Below, piece by piece: positions 19,587-26,972 of a stretch of 26,972 nt of DNA. The notes beneath the pieces are model-generated. The model was given only the letters and a program-made list of their open reading frames with translations, had not been told where the DNA came from and searched no databases. How positions within the stretch are numbered: the stretch's first letter is position 1; every line of letters begins with the position of its first letter. Made by a program: the position numbers and the translations under genes. The DNA is from Seison nebaliae (lineage: Eukaryota > Rotifera > Pararotatoria > Seisonacea > Seisonidae). Location: assembly GCA_023231475.1 (NCBI GenBank), contig JALJEE010002690.1:1-26972 (forward strand). The letters are read 5' to 3'.

Positions 19587-20523
19587 TTATAAGGATGTTG
19601 TCATATTTTGAATTGTGAGGAATTTTTGGAGGATATTCTGCATATTCTCTTGATCAGAGAATAAATCATTCTGCCGATTATTATTCGTCATAATTCGATT
19701 GAATAATTCATTAGATGGAACGTCATTTAATCCTGGAATTGACTGATTTATCAAATTTGTGTTTGATGAAGATGATGGTGGCGATGTTGTTGATGATAAT
19801 CCTGTTATTGTTGCGTAACGGATTGCATGGGCTGCCGCCGTTGCTGTCATAATTGCTTTCCTTTTCGTTTTATATCGTCGATTTTGAAACCATATTTTCA
19901 CTTGAGTTTCTGATAACTAACAAGAAATTAATAATAATATAAAAGAGAATGAATAAAGAAGTAGAAAGAAGAAATGAAACTTGTAATCTGTTTGCTAAAG
20001 CGGCACGTTCCGTTCCAGATAAATATCTTTGTAAAGAGAATTTCTTCTCTAGTTCGAGCACTTGAGAATGAGTAAAGGCAGCTCGTGTTCTCTTCTTTTT
20101 CGTTTCAGAATGAAGATAATCCGTTTCTGATTCAACTTCATCACTTTCACTTTTAATATGTTCATTATTCGAATTGATCTTCTTCTCCAATGGAAGGAAT
20201 GACGAGTTGAAGAATGAGAGAGAGACGTGTTCATCCGAATCCGAATCTTTCCGTACTTTTTTCAAATCTTCATCAATCGAATTGGAAGTGGAAGAAACTC
20301 GTTTAAGATTCGATGAAAAATCATTTAGAATTCGATTGTTACCAAAGTATGGCGAATTGGACTGTCCTAATGATTTGACGAGATGATTAGTTAAGAATCG
20401 TTGGAGAATTATGCTTGTTGAATTTGGACAAGAACCGTTCGAGGAGAATTGTATGGTTTTCTCATTTTTCTTATTATCATTCGAACTATTCACGAGATGA
20501 TCAATGGAAAAACAATGAGACAT
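19587..20523 (-). CDS. bap: NK3/bagpipe-type homeobox transcription factor, 2 exons, 290 aa
   Basis: DNA-binding regulator; bagpipe/Nkx3 proteins act in visceral mesoderm and related tissues. Exon 1 is 20523-19981 and exon 2 is 19916-19587, with a 64-nt GT-AG intron that falls between homeodomain residues 39 and 40. The homeodomain reads [20 protein letters not shown], then [15 protein letters not shown], then [20 protein letters not shown]. Trp48, Phe49, Asn51 and Arg53 are present. Tyr54 marks the NK class (CAAG-type sites), and RAAF with RYKTKRK favours NK3 over NK2 or tinman. The N-terminus has FSIDHLV (residues 5-11), an eh1/TN-like Groucho-binding motif. A Ser/Asp/Glu-rich linker precedes the homeodomain, and an Ala-rich then Ser/Asn-rich tail follows. 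The frame is intact from ATG to stop. The gene is convergent with Spn-E. Confidence 0.9.
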
Positions 20524-23429
20524 AATTTAAAGTAATCTAATCATAAAAGTAGATAATTTCATTAAATACTTTTTGTTTTGAGAAGATGAAGAAGAAAAAA
20601 TGATGGAATAATTGTTCATCGAAGATCTTTTGGAGGCAAACCAATCAAATCGGTATTAGTTTGTTAATGGCGCTACGAAAATAGTTTGTCTTCTGAATAA
20701 GAATAATAACTTTAACGTCACCGAAGAGAAATGTGGATCGCATGTCCAAAGCGATTGAGATACGACTAATTTACATTTTCTTCCTCATTAATTAAATAAG
20801 AATAATATCGGTGTGTCGATAGTTAGTAAGGTATTTGATCGTTTAATGCATCAAATGTGCGCAAGAAAGAACTTTGAAGAAAATTAATAAAATAATTTCG
20901 CGTTTTCCTTAAATTGTTCCCATTATGAAGTTGGAGTGAAAGAATGGGAGGAGAATGTACAATCAATTTGGGTTTATTGGAGGGAATTAGTGTTGTGAAA
21001 AGGAATTGAGAATTAATTCTATTATGAATTGGGAGGAGTTGCTGAATGAGAGTAAATTATCACAGATGGAAGTCTTCTTTCTGTCTTTGCCACTCATCAA
21101 ATAAATTGCTGTAAATAGAATAAATTGAATAGCATTTTTTCCTCATCTTCCAATCTTATTCACTCATCTCACTGAATGATTATGGAAATGGTGAAGGTGA
21201 AATTATGAAGAAAAAGAAGAAGATGATGATGATGGTGAGAAAACGGTAGAGTTAATGAATTCATTATTTATGCATCCAATGAAGTTATTTGTCAGAATAG
21301 AATTTATTGAATGAGAATGAAGCAGCATCTTCAGTTGAGAGATGCGTACGATGAGAGCGTTCTTCATGGGGAATTTTCTGACGAAAGAACATGCCAAGAG
21401 CAACGATCATCATAAACAAATCATCGACTAAACTAGTGTATCATTGTTTGGCGGTAAATGATTTTCGTCTGTTAATTGTTCGATATGGGATACATTGCCA
21501 GAAGTTAAGATTCTCAACGACTTTCTAATCGGGTAACCGTTTATCATTTCCTTTCATTTTATCATTCAATCATAGACATGATCGAATTATGGAACTTGTA
21601 TCTCTTATTTCGATATCTTTACAGTGTGAAATGTTCCTGTAAAGGAAAAAGGAGGAGAAAAGAGAATTAAATATTCAGAAATTGAATATCGGTCGGAACT
21701 TATCAATATGAGAAACATAAAAACAATATGAGAATATCATAATTTTGATTTACTTTTCCTTCCCATTAATGCTGATAATGAGACAACGGTGCATATTCTC
21801 CTCTTTTTATGAGATAGAATGTTTTACACATTGCTTCTTCGAATGATTGAGAAAGAAGACTTGTCTTCACCTATGAAAAGTCAGAGATTTATTCCTACCA
21901 CAAATGATTCCATGAACACTTTGGAAGGAAAGAACACTTATTTGCAATTGTTATTAGATACATCTCATAGGAAGAGACTGCTGAAGAAAATAATTGATTT
22001 AATGTTAATATTCTCCTCCTTCCTATTATCTGGATTTCGTCTTTCGTTTTCTGCCATTCGAACATGTTGTTAAATGATTCATTATGATGAGTTTATCTGT
22101 CCGTTTAACGGTATGCCCTATTAAAGTTCTATTCTAAATAAATATGAATTTAATAGATAAACAGTTAGAGGAAAGTCATCAACATTGGAAACATATTCGC
22201 CTTTCGTTCCAATACAAACAACATATCTTTCCTCCTACGAAACTACATCTCATGATTATTTTCACAGTGTGACAGAATGCGTTCCAATTCCAACTACTCA
22301 TATGGTAATCAACGTTTCCTCTTCGCCATGGTCTGTTTGCATTTCAATAAACGATTTTGTTTATTGCTGCATAACTGACAAGAGATATATATTCCAATAT
22401 ATTCTCCCATCTTCTACTTACATAACTATCAATTATCGTTCACAAACTATCTCTCAACATTTTCATTGACACGACCAATTATGAGAATATTATTCTTCTT
22501 AATCGTCTTCTACCTAATAACTTCCTTTTAATTCTTTATTACATTAGAATGTGATTTCCATTTCGAATAATTCCGATCGATTATTCTTATGAAAGTTTTA
22601 TTGGAGAAACAAATAAATTGGAGAGATCAATGGGATTTATAATAATATTCTTTATTTAGTCAACGAATGGCATCATGCTAATATTCGATAAACAAATTTC
22701 GTATTCCATTCTCTACTCTGCACTTGTTGATCGAGTGTTCTGATTGGAGTTTCGGTAGTTTATTAAAATCTTATTTGATCATAAGCATTTGCTTTTACGT
22801 ATTTTCATTGGAAATGGAACATCATACACTTATCTATTATCTCAGGTCGCATATCGCTTATTGATCCATACATAATTCCGCTGTTTCTTTCTTTTTAATT
22901 TTTTACCAATTGCTAATTGAAACAAAATAATATTGATAATAACATTTGATAAAAGTTTTTACTATGCCTTTGTTCATATACCTTATCTTCTCCTCCATAC
23001 TGTCCATTGCATTCGTTACAATTCTTTTAAGTTTTAGTTCCTTTTAACAGTATTTGAATTCTTTATGAATAAGAACCGTCATTTAAACCATCATATTTTG
23101 AAGACATTTCTGATACGACTGAAACTTAAAGCATTGTCAAATGTTGTCAACTAAAGACAGATGTTGTCTTCATCTAATTGTCTTTTACGAATTCGGCCCT
23201 TCTTGGTAGACTTTCCCCTTGAATTATACAAAGCAATCCCCGGTAAAAATTCTCTTTCTCAATCTGTTAATCCAACGAAGACTTTGATTTTGTACTTCAT
23301 TTATTTGGTCTACCATATATACGGTTACCGTAGATATTGTATACCGTAGTACGGTATGACATCATGACGGGAATTTTGGTGTTAGGGATTGTTACCTTCA
23401 TTGTCTAACTCGCTTGGTTGTTCTTTCGG
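20524..23429. other. Gene-poor region upstream of the homeobox gene
   Basis: It probably contains regulatory DNA of the homeobox gene. Coding-like hints: minus-strand pieces at 21252-21636 (entered separately) and 21840-22080, and a plus-strand frame of about 105 codons (22158-22469) rich in Ser, Thr and Tyr with no recognisable family. A 17-bp palindrome ATACCGTA-G-TACGGTAT lies at 23341-23357, and an isolated GGTCTACCAT at about 23307-23316 resembles the unit of the minisatellite at 25907. No RNA gene was seen. Confidence 0.45.
21252..21636 (-). CDS. Possible 3' exons of an unrecognised minus-strand gene
   Basis: A strong acceptor (TTTTTCCTTTACAG) precedes a 14-nt piece, 21636-21623, followed by a GTAAAG donor. 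Joining it to 21524 after GATTAG gives EHFTLKSLRILTSGN, then EQLTDENHLPPNNDTLV and a stop at 21428. Immediately downstream, another minus frame reads DDLFMMIVALGMFFRQKIPH, then LSTEDAASFSFNKFYSDK and a stop at about 21254. It has a membrane-like segment and would continue naturally after DTLV were it not for a 5-base TTTAG duplication-like step. This may be alternative splicing, a frameshifted gene copy, or chance in AT-rich DNA. No family was recognised. Confidence 0.22.
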
Positions 23430-23605
23430 TAGCCGGACAGTTCTACTTATTTTGAGTTGCTATGCAAAAATGGCAGTTCTACTCGTTTCTTAAAACTCCT
23501 TTGGACAGTTCTACTCTTCCTTTTCACTTCGATGAACACTGCTACTCCTTTTAAAGAAAGTACTCCCTTTTTTTATAACATAAGATATTTCTACTCCTTT
23601 TGCTA
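23430..23605. repeat. Degenerate dispersed repeat of GGACAGTTCTACTCCTTTT
   Basis: CAGTTCTACT occurs at about 23437, 23474 and 23507. More diverged relatives (CTGCTACTCCTTTT, TTTCTACTCCTTTTGC) follow to about 23602, at a spacing of roughly 30-38 bp. This is an old, decayed tandem array. Confidence 0.6.
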
Positions 23606-23685
23606 AAAATATGGACAGTTGTATGGACTACACCCAATTTGGAAATTTTATGGACGAAGAGAATCGCATCGGGAGAAGGACATAA

Positions 23686-23860
23686 GAGCCATGAGACAAA
23701 AGAGCCACGAGACAAAAGAGCCATGGACAAAAGAGCCACGGATAAAAGAGCCACGGACAAAAGAGCCACGGATAAAGGAGCCACGAACAAAAGAGCCAAG
23801 GACAAAGGAGCCATGGACAAAGGAGCCATGGACAAAGGAGCCATGGACAAAGGAGCCAGA
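23686..23860 (+). repeat. 15-bp minisatellite, about 11.5 copies
   Basis: The unit is GAGCCATGGACAAAG. The first two copies are 16 bp, and copies 3-11 are 15 bp with C/T, A/G and G/A substitutions. Copies 9-11 at the right end are identical. As 15 is divisible by three and the unit has no stop, all three plus frames stay open, giving artificial peptides with repeats such as KEPWT or DKGAM. I do not regard these as genes. Confidence 0.85.
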
Positions 23861-24238
23861 CAGACTTCTAAAAATGCGATATTTACTATTCTTACTATTA
23901 AATGCGATCTTCGCTTTGCAATTCTTGACCGTACAAATCTACGATTTTGTACAATTATCTTTGCATCTAAGCTTCAAACGATAATCATAATTGTGATAGA
24001 TCAACAATTCTTTTCCCTTATTCGTTTTCGACAAATCTCGATGAATTCCATGGACGAATTCATCCAAATTTAAAGAAATTGCGCTTAGAAGTGAACAACC
24101 ACATTTCATACGATTCATTGATTATTATAAACTTCAAATTTCTATTAATTTTTACAATTTCTCCATATTTGATAATATTTTATACAGTTACGTAATAGTG
24201 ATAATATTAAGTACTCGGAACTTGTGAGATCCAGAATG

Positions 24239-24265
24239 ATTTGGTAGATCGACCATTTGGTAGAC
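24239..24265 (-). repeat. Two reversed copies of the TCTACCAAAT minisatellite unit
   Basis: The reverse complement reads GTCTACCAAATGGTCG then ATCTACCAAAT, the same unit found at 25907-26034 but in the opposite orientation. The two sites bracket about 1.6 kb that contains the Cys-rich ORF. Confidence 0.7.
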
Positions 24266-24816
24266 TTCGTATATGCAATGAAGTTATGTATATATTTTTG
24301 ATTTTTTTGGTATTAAGATTTGTTAGTATTCAACTATATTACAATATCTTGATAAGAATGCATATCATACGAAAGTCCTATTCAGGTTCTTTAAGATGAT
24401 AAAAATTATGATAGATACTTTGACAGTTGGATATGCGGTCAGTCGAATTTTTGCAACTTTTCTTAAAACTTCCATCTTCTATAAGAAATGTTTAAGTTAT
24501 AAGGCTAAATTTAATATATTTAGAAGCTGAAACCGAAAATTTTACTTATATTTTCCTTAAGTTTAACCACTGAAAATGTGATTTTAGAATCTCAAAAATA
24601 GAGAGAAATGAAGTTTGTTAATTAATCGATTATTTGAGAATATTCATTTTTCCTGAGGTTAGAAATATTAGAAAGAGGCTCTTTAGAATAAAGAGCTTGA
24701 ACAGGGCTATCTAACGATGTGCTCCTTTCTATATATAATGCTATTTGAAGAAAGTTATGAGCATTAAAAAAAAATCGAATTTCGTCCTATAATCTTTGAA
24801 TACAACTGTATTTATA

Positions 24817-25350
24817 TTAATATAATATAATATATATACAATAGTTTTTTGATGTTGGAAAGTAAATATGAAATAACAATTGCCTCAGTTTTAAATCGTG
24901 AATCATGATCGGAACTGCGAGATAATGAGAGATAGACAAAAAGAAGGGAAAATTGTAAAACACAGAGGAAAAATTGGAGTAGATCAGTATTTTTCCGTCA
25001 AAAATGGAAACTGTTAAGCTGTAACTGCTGATAAAAGATTCATTCTGAAATCCCGATGTGAAAATTGGAATTATTATAGAACCATTCATAATAACCACAA
25101 TGAGGATCAAAATTGGAATAAAATTATAACAATCGATTAGCAGGTTCCTAGTGTCGCAGTTGAAAATACCGCCATTAATAAAACCGATGTGTTTATTAGC
25201 ACAGAAAAGTTGCACGGCAGGTTTCTGTTCGCAGTTCCAGTTTTTCAGTTCCAACGTATACAAAATGCTTCTCGTCGCCTCTCCAATTTTTCTGCAGCTA
25301 TTACTCGATAATATATCCTCTTTCACTTGAAGATGCTGTATCGTTGACAT
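24817..25350 (-). CDS. Unrecognised Cys-rich, membrane-anchored protein or exon, about 177 aa
   Basis: An open minus-strand frame begins with ATG at 25350; the frame is open upstream to 25395, so it could be an internal exon. Residues 1-76 are polar, with Cys at about 19, 40, 50, 65 and 74 (NSC, NWNC, QLFC, FNCD, IDCYN), like a disulphide-bonded ectodomain. A hydrophobic stretch FIPILILIVVIMNGSIIIP follows at about 77-96, then Ser/Phe/Tyr-rich and further hydrophobic sequence. There is no obvious signal peptide, so an upstream exon is likely if it is real. It might be part of a receptor or a lineage-specific membrane family, but I recognise none. The frame is much longer than its AT-rich surroundings would predict. 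It lies between inverted minisatellite copies. Confidence 0.4.
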   Translation of the reverse strand: MSTIQHLQVKEDILSSNSCRKIGEATRSILYTLELKNWNCEQKPAVQLFCANKHIGFINGGIFNCDTRNLLIDCYNFIPILILIVVIMNGSIIIPIFTSGFQNESFISSYSLTVSIFDGKILIYSNFSSVFYNFPFFLSISHYLAVPIMIHDLKLRQLLFHIYFPTSKNYCIYIILY

Positions 25351-25906
25351 CCAACTGGACAATTGATTTGGAGTTGTTGCGGTCCAAAAATTGTTTCAAT
25401 TCAATCACGAAAGTTGTATTTTGGAAAAGAAATTTAACACTTAAATTTCTGTCATATTCTTCAAGGAATTTGAACCCAACAATTTAAATCATATCATCAT
25501 ATTATATGTCATATCATACCTAATGATCAGGTTAATGAAACAAACGGCTTTACATGATTTATTGAAAAGAAGAGAGAATGGAGAAATTACTGACGACTTA
25601 TTATTCGACAAACTTCCGTATTAATTAAGAATATTCTATAGATATTATTTACATGTAAAGACTTTTTTCGATAATCTTTTTTCTTATATTATACAATTCT
25701 TATTTTCTTTTTCTTGTTTTCATTTTTTGATTTTCACTGATTTTTATAAATAAAATATTATAATATAATAAATTATATAATTAATTAAAATTTAAATTTA
25801 ACTTTAACCGTATTTTTAATGAGCATAATCCTTTTGAATGATCCAAAATTTTGGAGCAATTTAAATGTGAAATAAGAAAATATCGACATGTATTTCCCAA
25901 ACGGAG

Positions 25907-26034
25907 TCTACCAAATGGTCGGTCTACCAAATCTCCGTCTACCAAATTGTCGGTCTACCAAATAGTCCCGTCTACCAAATGGTCGGTCTACCAAATAGTC
26001 CCATCTACCAAATGGTTCGTCTACCAAATGTCGT
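25907..26034. repeat. 15-17-bp minisatellite, unit TCTACCAAATGGTCGG, 8 copies
   Basis: Eight copies of TCTACCAAAT are separated by 5-7 variable bases (GGTCGG, CTCCG, TGTCGG, AGTCCCG, GGTCGG, AGTCCCA, GGTTCG, GTCG). The partial alternation of GGTCGG and AGTCCC spacers suggests a higher-order dimer. The array abuts a tRNA-Ala 5' fragment at 26041. Confidence 0.85.
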
Positions 26035-26040
26035 TTTCCC

Positions 26041-26060
26041 ACCAATTGAGCTACATCCCC
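26041..26060 (-). pseudogene. 5' fragment of a tRNA-Ala gene
   Basis: On the minus strand it reads GGGGATGTAGCTCAATTGGT, matching nucleotides 1-20 of metazoan tRNA-Ala (acceptor 5' strand, bases 8-9, D-stem 5' strand and D-loop). After that, tRNA similarity stops and the TTTGGTAGAC minisatellite begins. Its first 16 bases equal the start of the intact tRNA-Ala at 26574. It has no anticodon arm or B box, so it is a truncated copy. Confidence 0.75.
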
Positions 26061-26069
26061 ATATGTTAA

Positions 26070-26490
26070 ACAGATAATGATGGTAATTTTTCTTCAACTC
26101 TAATCCAAAGTTAACCGTCGAATCAAAAAGTTTGGAACGATATTATTGATGGAAAAACTGATAGATGACACTATCCTTTGTTATCAATTAGACGTTATAC
26201 ACGATCATAAATGCGGGAAAAAAAATGTGACTGATATTTGAATTTTTCCCGAATCATCAAAATAATCAAGAACGAGTTATTACTGAATTCTTCAATTCAT
26301 CTACACATTCCTTTTATTGTTGATGACAATTTGTTCTGTTGTACGTCGTTAAATTCTTTCCCGTTCTTAGATTTTTGGAACTATTTTACCATCAAAATAT
26401 CATGACTTTCCAACATTGTGGACGTAATTTCATATTCTCTATGATTTGCGCTCCAAAGGAGATTTGAATTACAAAGAAAAAAATATACGA
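26070..26490. other. Gene-less interval
   Basis: AT-rich sequence without a supported open frame, RNA gene or repeat on either strand. Confidence 0.4.
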
Positions 26491-26493
26491 AAG

Positions 26494-26498
26494 AAAAA
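26494..26498 (-). terminator. RNA polymerase III terminator of tRNA-Ala
   Basis: A T5 run on the minus strand starts three bases after the discriminator base of the tRNA, the usual position and form of a Pol III terminator. Confidence 0.8.
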
Positions 26499-26501
26499 TC
26501 C

Positions 26502-26574
26502 TGGAGATGCCGGGTTTTGATCCCGGTACCTCGTACTTGCGAAGCACGCACTCTTCCGATTGAGCTACATCCCC
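26502..26574 (-). tRNA. tRNA-Ala (anticodon CGC), intronless
   Basis: The 73-nt cloverleaf closes fully. The acceptor stem GGGGATG/CATCTCC includes the G3-U70 wobble pair that marks alanine tRNAs, and the discriminator is A73. The D-stem is GCTC/GAGT, the anticodon stem CGTGC/GTACG, and the loop TTCGCAA with CGC. The T-stem is CCGGG/CCCGG with the ATCAAAA loop (A54, as in other eukaryotic tRNA-Ala). Internal A and B boxes are present and a T5 terminator follows. CCA is not encoded, as expected for a nuclear gene. It decodes GCG. It looks functional. Confidence 0.95.
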
Positions 26575-26813
26575 TTAAAAAATATAATTATGATGAGAAG
26601 AAAACTTCAGAAATTTTGAATAAACAGTTTAAGTTATACTATTTAATTCATATCATAAGAAAACTGGAATTTCGGGACCTAATGTTTTCCTCTTCTTTCA
26701 ATTGTTTTATTTCAAACATCTTAATCTCTATCGTTTGAATCTCAATTCATTTCTCCATTTTCTAATGCTGTCTGATGCGTTTCAATTGATTTCAGATTTA
26801 AATATATCTTCAG

Positions 26814-26972
26814 ATGGACGGTTTGGACGTATGGTCCCATAAAGTCAATCATAATCATGATAATAATTCACAACTACGAATAGAGAATCTTAAAGAATTA
26901 TCAGAGATGAGAACTGGAGCATTAAGCAATAACAATGAACTTACAAATTCGGAAAATCGTCGATTAAGCTCC
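26814..26972 (+). CDS. 5' part of a coding region running off the right edge (unrecognised)
   Basis: Directly after a good splice acceptor (AATATATCTTCAG), an ATG opens a frame of 53 codons that is still open at the window end. It starts MDGLDVWSHKVNHNHDNNSQ and continues with a polar, Glu/Asn/Ser-rich stretch (IENLKELSEMRTGALSNNNE). The composition is like the disordered N-terminus of a regulatory or nuclear protein. The acceptor suggests a non-coding or short coding exon upstream. A second acceptor-like site (TTGATTTCAG) lies about 20 nt further left. No family can be named. Confidence 0.5.
   Translation, partial: MDGLDVWSHKVNHNHDNNSQLRIENLKELSEMRTGALSNNNELTNSENRRLSS

Noticed and set aside
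23600-24073. Plus-strand frames of 121 and 157 codons with repeats KEPWT and DKGAM as genes
   Set aside because: They are produced by the 15-bp minisatellite, whose unit has no stop in any plus frame. No start context, splice sites or non-repetitive domain supports a protein.
26041-26060. A second complete tRNA-Ala gene
   Set aside because: Only nucleotides 1-20 match. The anticodon arm, T-arm and acceptor 3' strand are absent.
1-26972. CRISPR arrays, bacterial operons, retroviral or LTR elements, Polintons, rRNA genes
   Set aside because: None was seen. The tandem arrays lack spacers of uniform length, and the only reverse-transcriptase piece has LINE-type motifs.

Overview
The window is metazoan nuclear DNA, strongly AT-rich, from an invertebrate with very short spliceosomal introns (42-77 nt in the models built here). 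The gene content (an NK3/bagpipe homeobox gene, an effector caspase, an L-gulonolactone oxidase, a Spindle-E/TDRD9 helicase and a canonical poly(A) polymerase with long Asn tracts) fits a chelicerate best. An acariform (house-dust or scab-type) mite is my leading guess. That is inference, because no species marker is present.

Layout. 1-240: decayed LINE reverse-transcriptase piece on the minus strand. 498-642: foldback, MITE-like element. 3429-3840: decayed hAT transposase C-terminus. 4653-6356 (minus): L-gulonolactone oxidase, eight exons, complete. 6357-9215: gene-poor, with simple repeats and only weak coding signals. 9216-13535 (plus): single-exon poly(A) polymerase of 1439 aa with a huge disordered N-terminal extension. 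14191-15151 (minus): short-prodomain caspase, four exons. 15926-19386 (plus): Spindle-E/TDRD9-like DEVH helicase with one short intron and apparently no Tudor domain. 19587-20523 (minus): bagpipe/Nkx3-type homeobox gene, two exons. 20524-23685: gene-poor, with a few coding-like stretches. 23430-26060: a cluster of minisatellites around an unrecognised Cys-rich membrane-protein ORF. 26502-26574 (minus): tRNA-Ala(CGC). A broken 5' piece of a tRNA-Ala lies about 440 bp to its left. 26814-26972 (plus): start of a coding region that runs off the right edge.

The genes do not form one pathway. They are independent eukaryotic units in divergent pairs (GULO/PAP, caspase/Spn-E) and convergent pairs (PAP/caspase, Spn-E/homeobox). 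The most interesting points are the Spindle-E homologue lacking its Tudor domain, the poly(A) polymerase with about 825 residues ahead of its catalytic core, and a minisatellite fused to a tRNA 5' fragment whose unit resembles a tRNA D-arm. Splice sites and family assignments were read by eye, with comparison to family sequences from memory, and no database search was possible.
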